Shown piece after piece: positions 62,829 to 64,000 of a stretch of 64,000 nucleotides of DNA. This DNA is from PFL42 sp963789825 (GTDB lineage Bacteria; Chloroflexota; Anaerolineae; Anaerolineales; E44-bin32): contig CAWBME010000007.1 in assembly GCA_963789825.1 (NCBI GenBank), positions 432,227-496,226 of the forward strand. The letters are read 5' to 3'. A program made the translations under genes and the position numbers. The notes beneath the pieces are model-generated. The model was given only the letters and a program-made list of their open reading frames with translations, had not been told where the DNA came from and ran no database searches. Numbering within the stretch: the stretch's first letter is position 1; the number at the start of each line of letters is the position of its first letter.

Positions 62829-63047
62829 CTAGGCATACTTGCGAGCCCTTGCGATCCGCGCGTGGTCCTGCCTCGCTTTCACGTGCTTGGTAGAGATTGT
62901 CTCCTCGAGGGCATCTGGGGCCAAGTTCCCTCGGGAGGTGCCAGGTGGGAACTCGCCGATAGGTGCCCTGCAGAACCGAGCGAATGGCCGATACACGATC
63001 AGCAAGACCAGGGAAAGTGCGAATGAATAGAGGAGTGCATCGCGCAT
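62829..63047 (-). CDS. Small single-pass membrane protein
   Basis: The 72-residue protein begins MRDALLYSFALSLVLLIVYR, a single N-terminal transmembrane helix, followed by a basic cytosolic tail (FARFCRAPIGEFPPGTSRGN and ISTKHVKARQDHARIARARK). The ATG at 63047 follows GGTCACCTCC, a weak ribosome-binding site, 23 bp after the attC core. It is unlike known families. Together with 62529 it fills one cassette ended by the attC at 62370. Confidence 0.55.
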   Translation of the reverse strand: MRDALLYSFALSLVLLIVYRPFARFCRAPIGEFPPGTSRGNLAPDALEETISTKHVKARQDHARIARARKYA

Positions 63048-63069
63048 CGGAGGTGACCCTGCAGATGCA

Positions 63070-63198
63070 GCCTAACGGCCTCGAGCTATGCTGCCCCACG
63101 GCTCGGGCGCTTCACGGTCGATTGTCGCCGCAACTTGGCGGGCCAGCCACCCGACCTTTTTGCCCGCCAGCCGGGTCAGCATCAGCGAGTTGTTGGGC
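63070..63198 (-). repeat. attC site, intact
   Basis: GCCTAAC (63070-63076) and GTTGGGC (63192-63198), 129 bp. Confidence 0.96.
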
Positions 63199-63253
63199 AT
63201 CTAAATTGAAATCCCTGGGGAAGGCCTGCAACTGAGTGTTGGATAGTTGCGGG

Positions 63254-63591
63254 CTACTCGAGAATGGCTCGAAGAGAGCCTGCAATGGCGGGAACGTCAT
63301 CCACTGCCGTCTTCCAGACAACCTGGGCGTTGACCCCGAAGTAATCGTGGACAAGCTTGTCCCTCATCCCGGCGATCGCTCGCCAAGGAACTTGAGGGTG
63401 CTCTTCCTTGAACGGGGTGGGGATCTTCTTAGCAGCCTCCAAATGACCTCAAGGCCACGCACTACCGCATATTGTGTCTTATCGTCAGAGAGGAAGCTGT
63501 CCAGCGTCATTCCTTGCACGAACGAAGCCACCTTCTCGGAGGCTTCCACCATGTCTACCAAGTAGTCCCGGTCGTCGCGGGGCTCCTTCAT
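63254..63591 (-). pseudogene. hepT: HepT-type toxin (DUF86), one frameshift
   Basis: The N-terminal part reads DRDYLVDMVEASEKVASFVQ from ATG 63591, and the C-terminal part EAAKKIPTPFKEEHPQVPWR continues in another frame from about 63440. The latter contains the RNase-like R-x4-6-H-x-Y motif in RDKLVHDYFG. Together they make a HepT protein of about 112 residues, a toxin whose tRNA-cleaving or kinase-regulated activity is silenced by MNT adenylylation. A single shift near 63445 separates the parts. Its ATG overlaps the antitoxin stop (ATGA). Confidence 0.8.
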
Positions 63592-63890
63592 ACCGGCACA
63601 AGCGACTGATGGATTCGACGCCCAATATTCGGCTTGAGAGCCTCATCCATGACCAGGCTGGACCTCGACATCGAGAACGTCGGCGAGGTAGTTCTCCATC
63701 TCAATGAACGTGAGCAACGAGGGGACTTCCCTAAAAGAGACGAGCAGGTCCAGATCGCTGGAAGAGACCTGCCCACCGATGGCGTAGGATCCGAACACTG
63801 AAATGCTGTCCACGAGGTATCGCGATTCAAGCTCCGGCTTCGAGCGCGGAGCTGCTTGATGACCCTGTCACGATGGCGAGTGCCACTCAT
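63588..63890 (-). pseudogene. mntA: MNT-type nucleotidyltransferase antitoxin, frameshifted
   Basis: The segment RSKPELESRYLVDSISVF, then GSYAIGGQVSSSDLDLLV, is the nucleotidyltransferase motif G-S-x(9-12)-S-D-x-D of MNT antitoxins. The N-terminus (SGTRHRDRVIKQL from ATG 63890) and the C-terminus (MDEALKPNIGRRIHQSLVPV) lie in one other frame. Two compensating shifts (near 63845 and 63665) would be needed. As written the core motif is out of frame with the start. The pair with HepT is in the usual antitoxin-first order. Confidence 0.75.
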
Positions 63891-63932
63891 GCATTCCATT
63901 ATACAAGGCCCGCAAGGGGAACCCCATCGGAT

Positions 63933-64000
63933 GCCCAACGGATGCGAGCTATGCTGCCCGGCGGCTTAGGCATCGCCCCACCCATTCTCGCACAACTCGC
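63933..64000 (-). repeat. attC site cut by the window edge
   Basis: GCCCAAC (63933-63939) followed by GGATGCGAGCTATGCTGCCC and GGCGGCTTAGGC; the right half is outside the window. It shows that the array continues to the right. Confidence 0.9.

Overview
The window is GC-rich DNA with small, mostly unlinked genes, nearly all on the minus strand. The gene content suggests an environmental bacterium, most likely Chloroflexota (Anaerolineae-like): SH3/Thr-Pro lipoproteins, a CarD-type regulator, RRM-type RNA-binding proteins and lipoproteins with an LPCW-x-G-x-x-PG motif. That assignment is inference. No rRNA or tRNA gene was recognised.

Region 1 (1-26.5 kb) is a run of more than 30 single genes, every one on the minus strand, separated by 50-1,100 bp. 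They encode small stand-alone proteins: a DDAH-type amidinohydrolase, hydrolase, cupin, VOC protein, GNAT acetyltransferases, DinB-like proteins, DUF1801, TfoX-N, BioY, methyltransferases and small membrane proteins. Several carry in-frame stops or frameshifts. No clear attC site is visible here, but the gene types and uniform strand resemble an old, eroded cassette array.

Region 2 (26.5-35.8 kb) is transitional. It holds degenerate attC-like sequences, three plus-strand genes (a B12-binding radical SAM protein, a CarD regulator, and an RRM protein with a strong terminator) and several decayed genes.

Region 3 (35.8-64 kb) is an integron gene-cassette array. More than a dozen attC sites, mostly 125-133 bp and nearly identical in their arms, are bounded by GCCTAAC-type and GTTAGGC-type core sites and separate single genes. 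The position of the unpaired base and the genes themselves show that the array reads on the minus strand, with each stop codon close to or inside the following attC. Sites are sharp on the right and increasingly degenerate to the left. The integrase and attI are therefore predicted beyond the right edge; none is in the window. Cassette cargo includes DinB-like proteins, a DHFR/RibD-like reductase, a duplicated DUF6933 gene, cupin, flavodoxins, a DUF1801 protein, an HD-domain protein, a cyclophilin, and an MNT/HepT toxin-antitoxin pair. One cassette carries a cation-efflux gene in reverse orientation next to a different, short 64-bp attC.

The array is under attack by insertion sequences. Three IS110/IS1111-type elements sit at exactly the same position inside the attC core site (between G and TTAGGC). 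Their 3' non-coding ends contain short copies of both insertion junctions, as expected of a guide (bridge/seek) RNA that programs attC targeting. Each also has a hairpin that can hide the transposase ribosome-binding site. An IS1182-type element interrupts a fourth attC, an IS481-type element sits in a cassette body, and a second, different IS110-type element has split another cassette gene.
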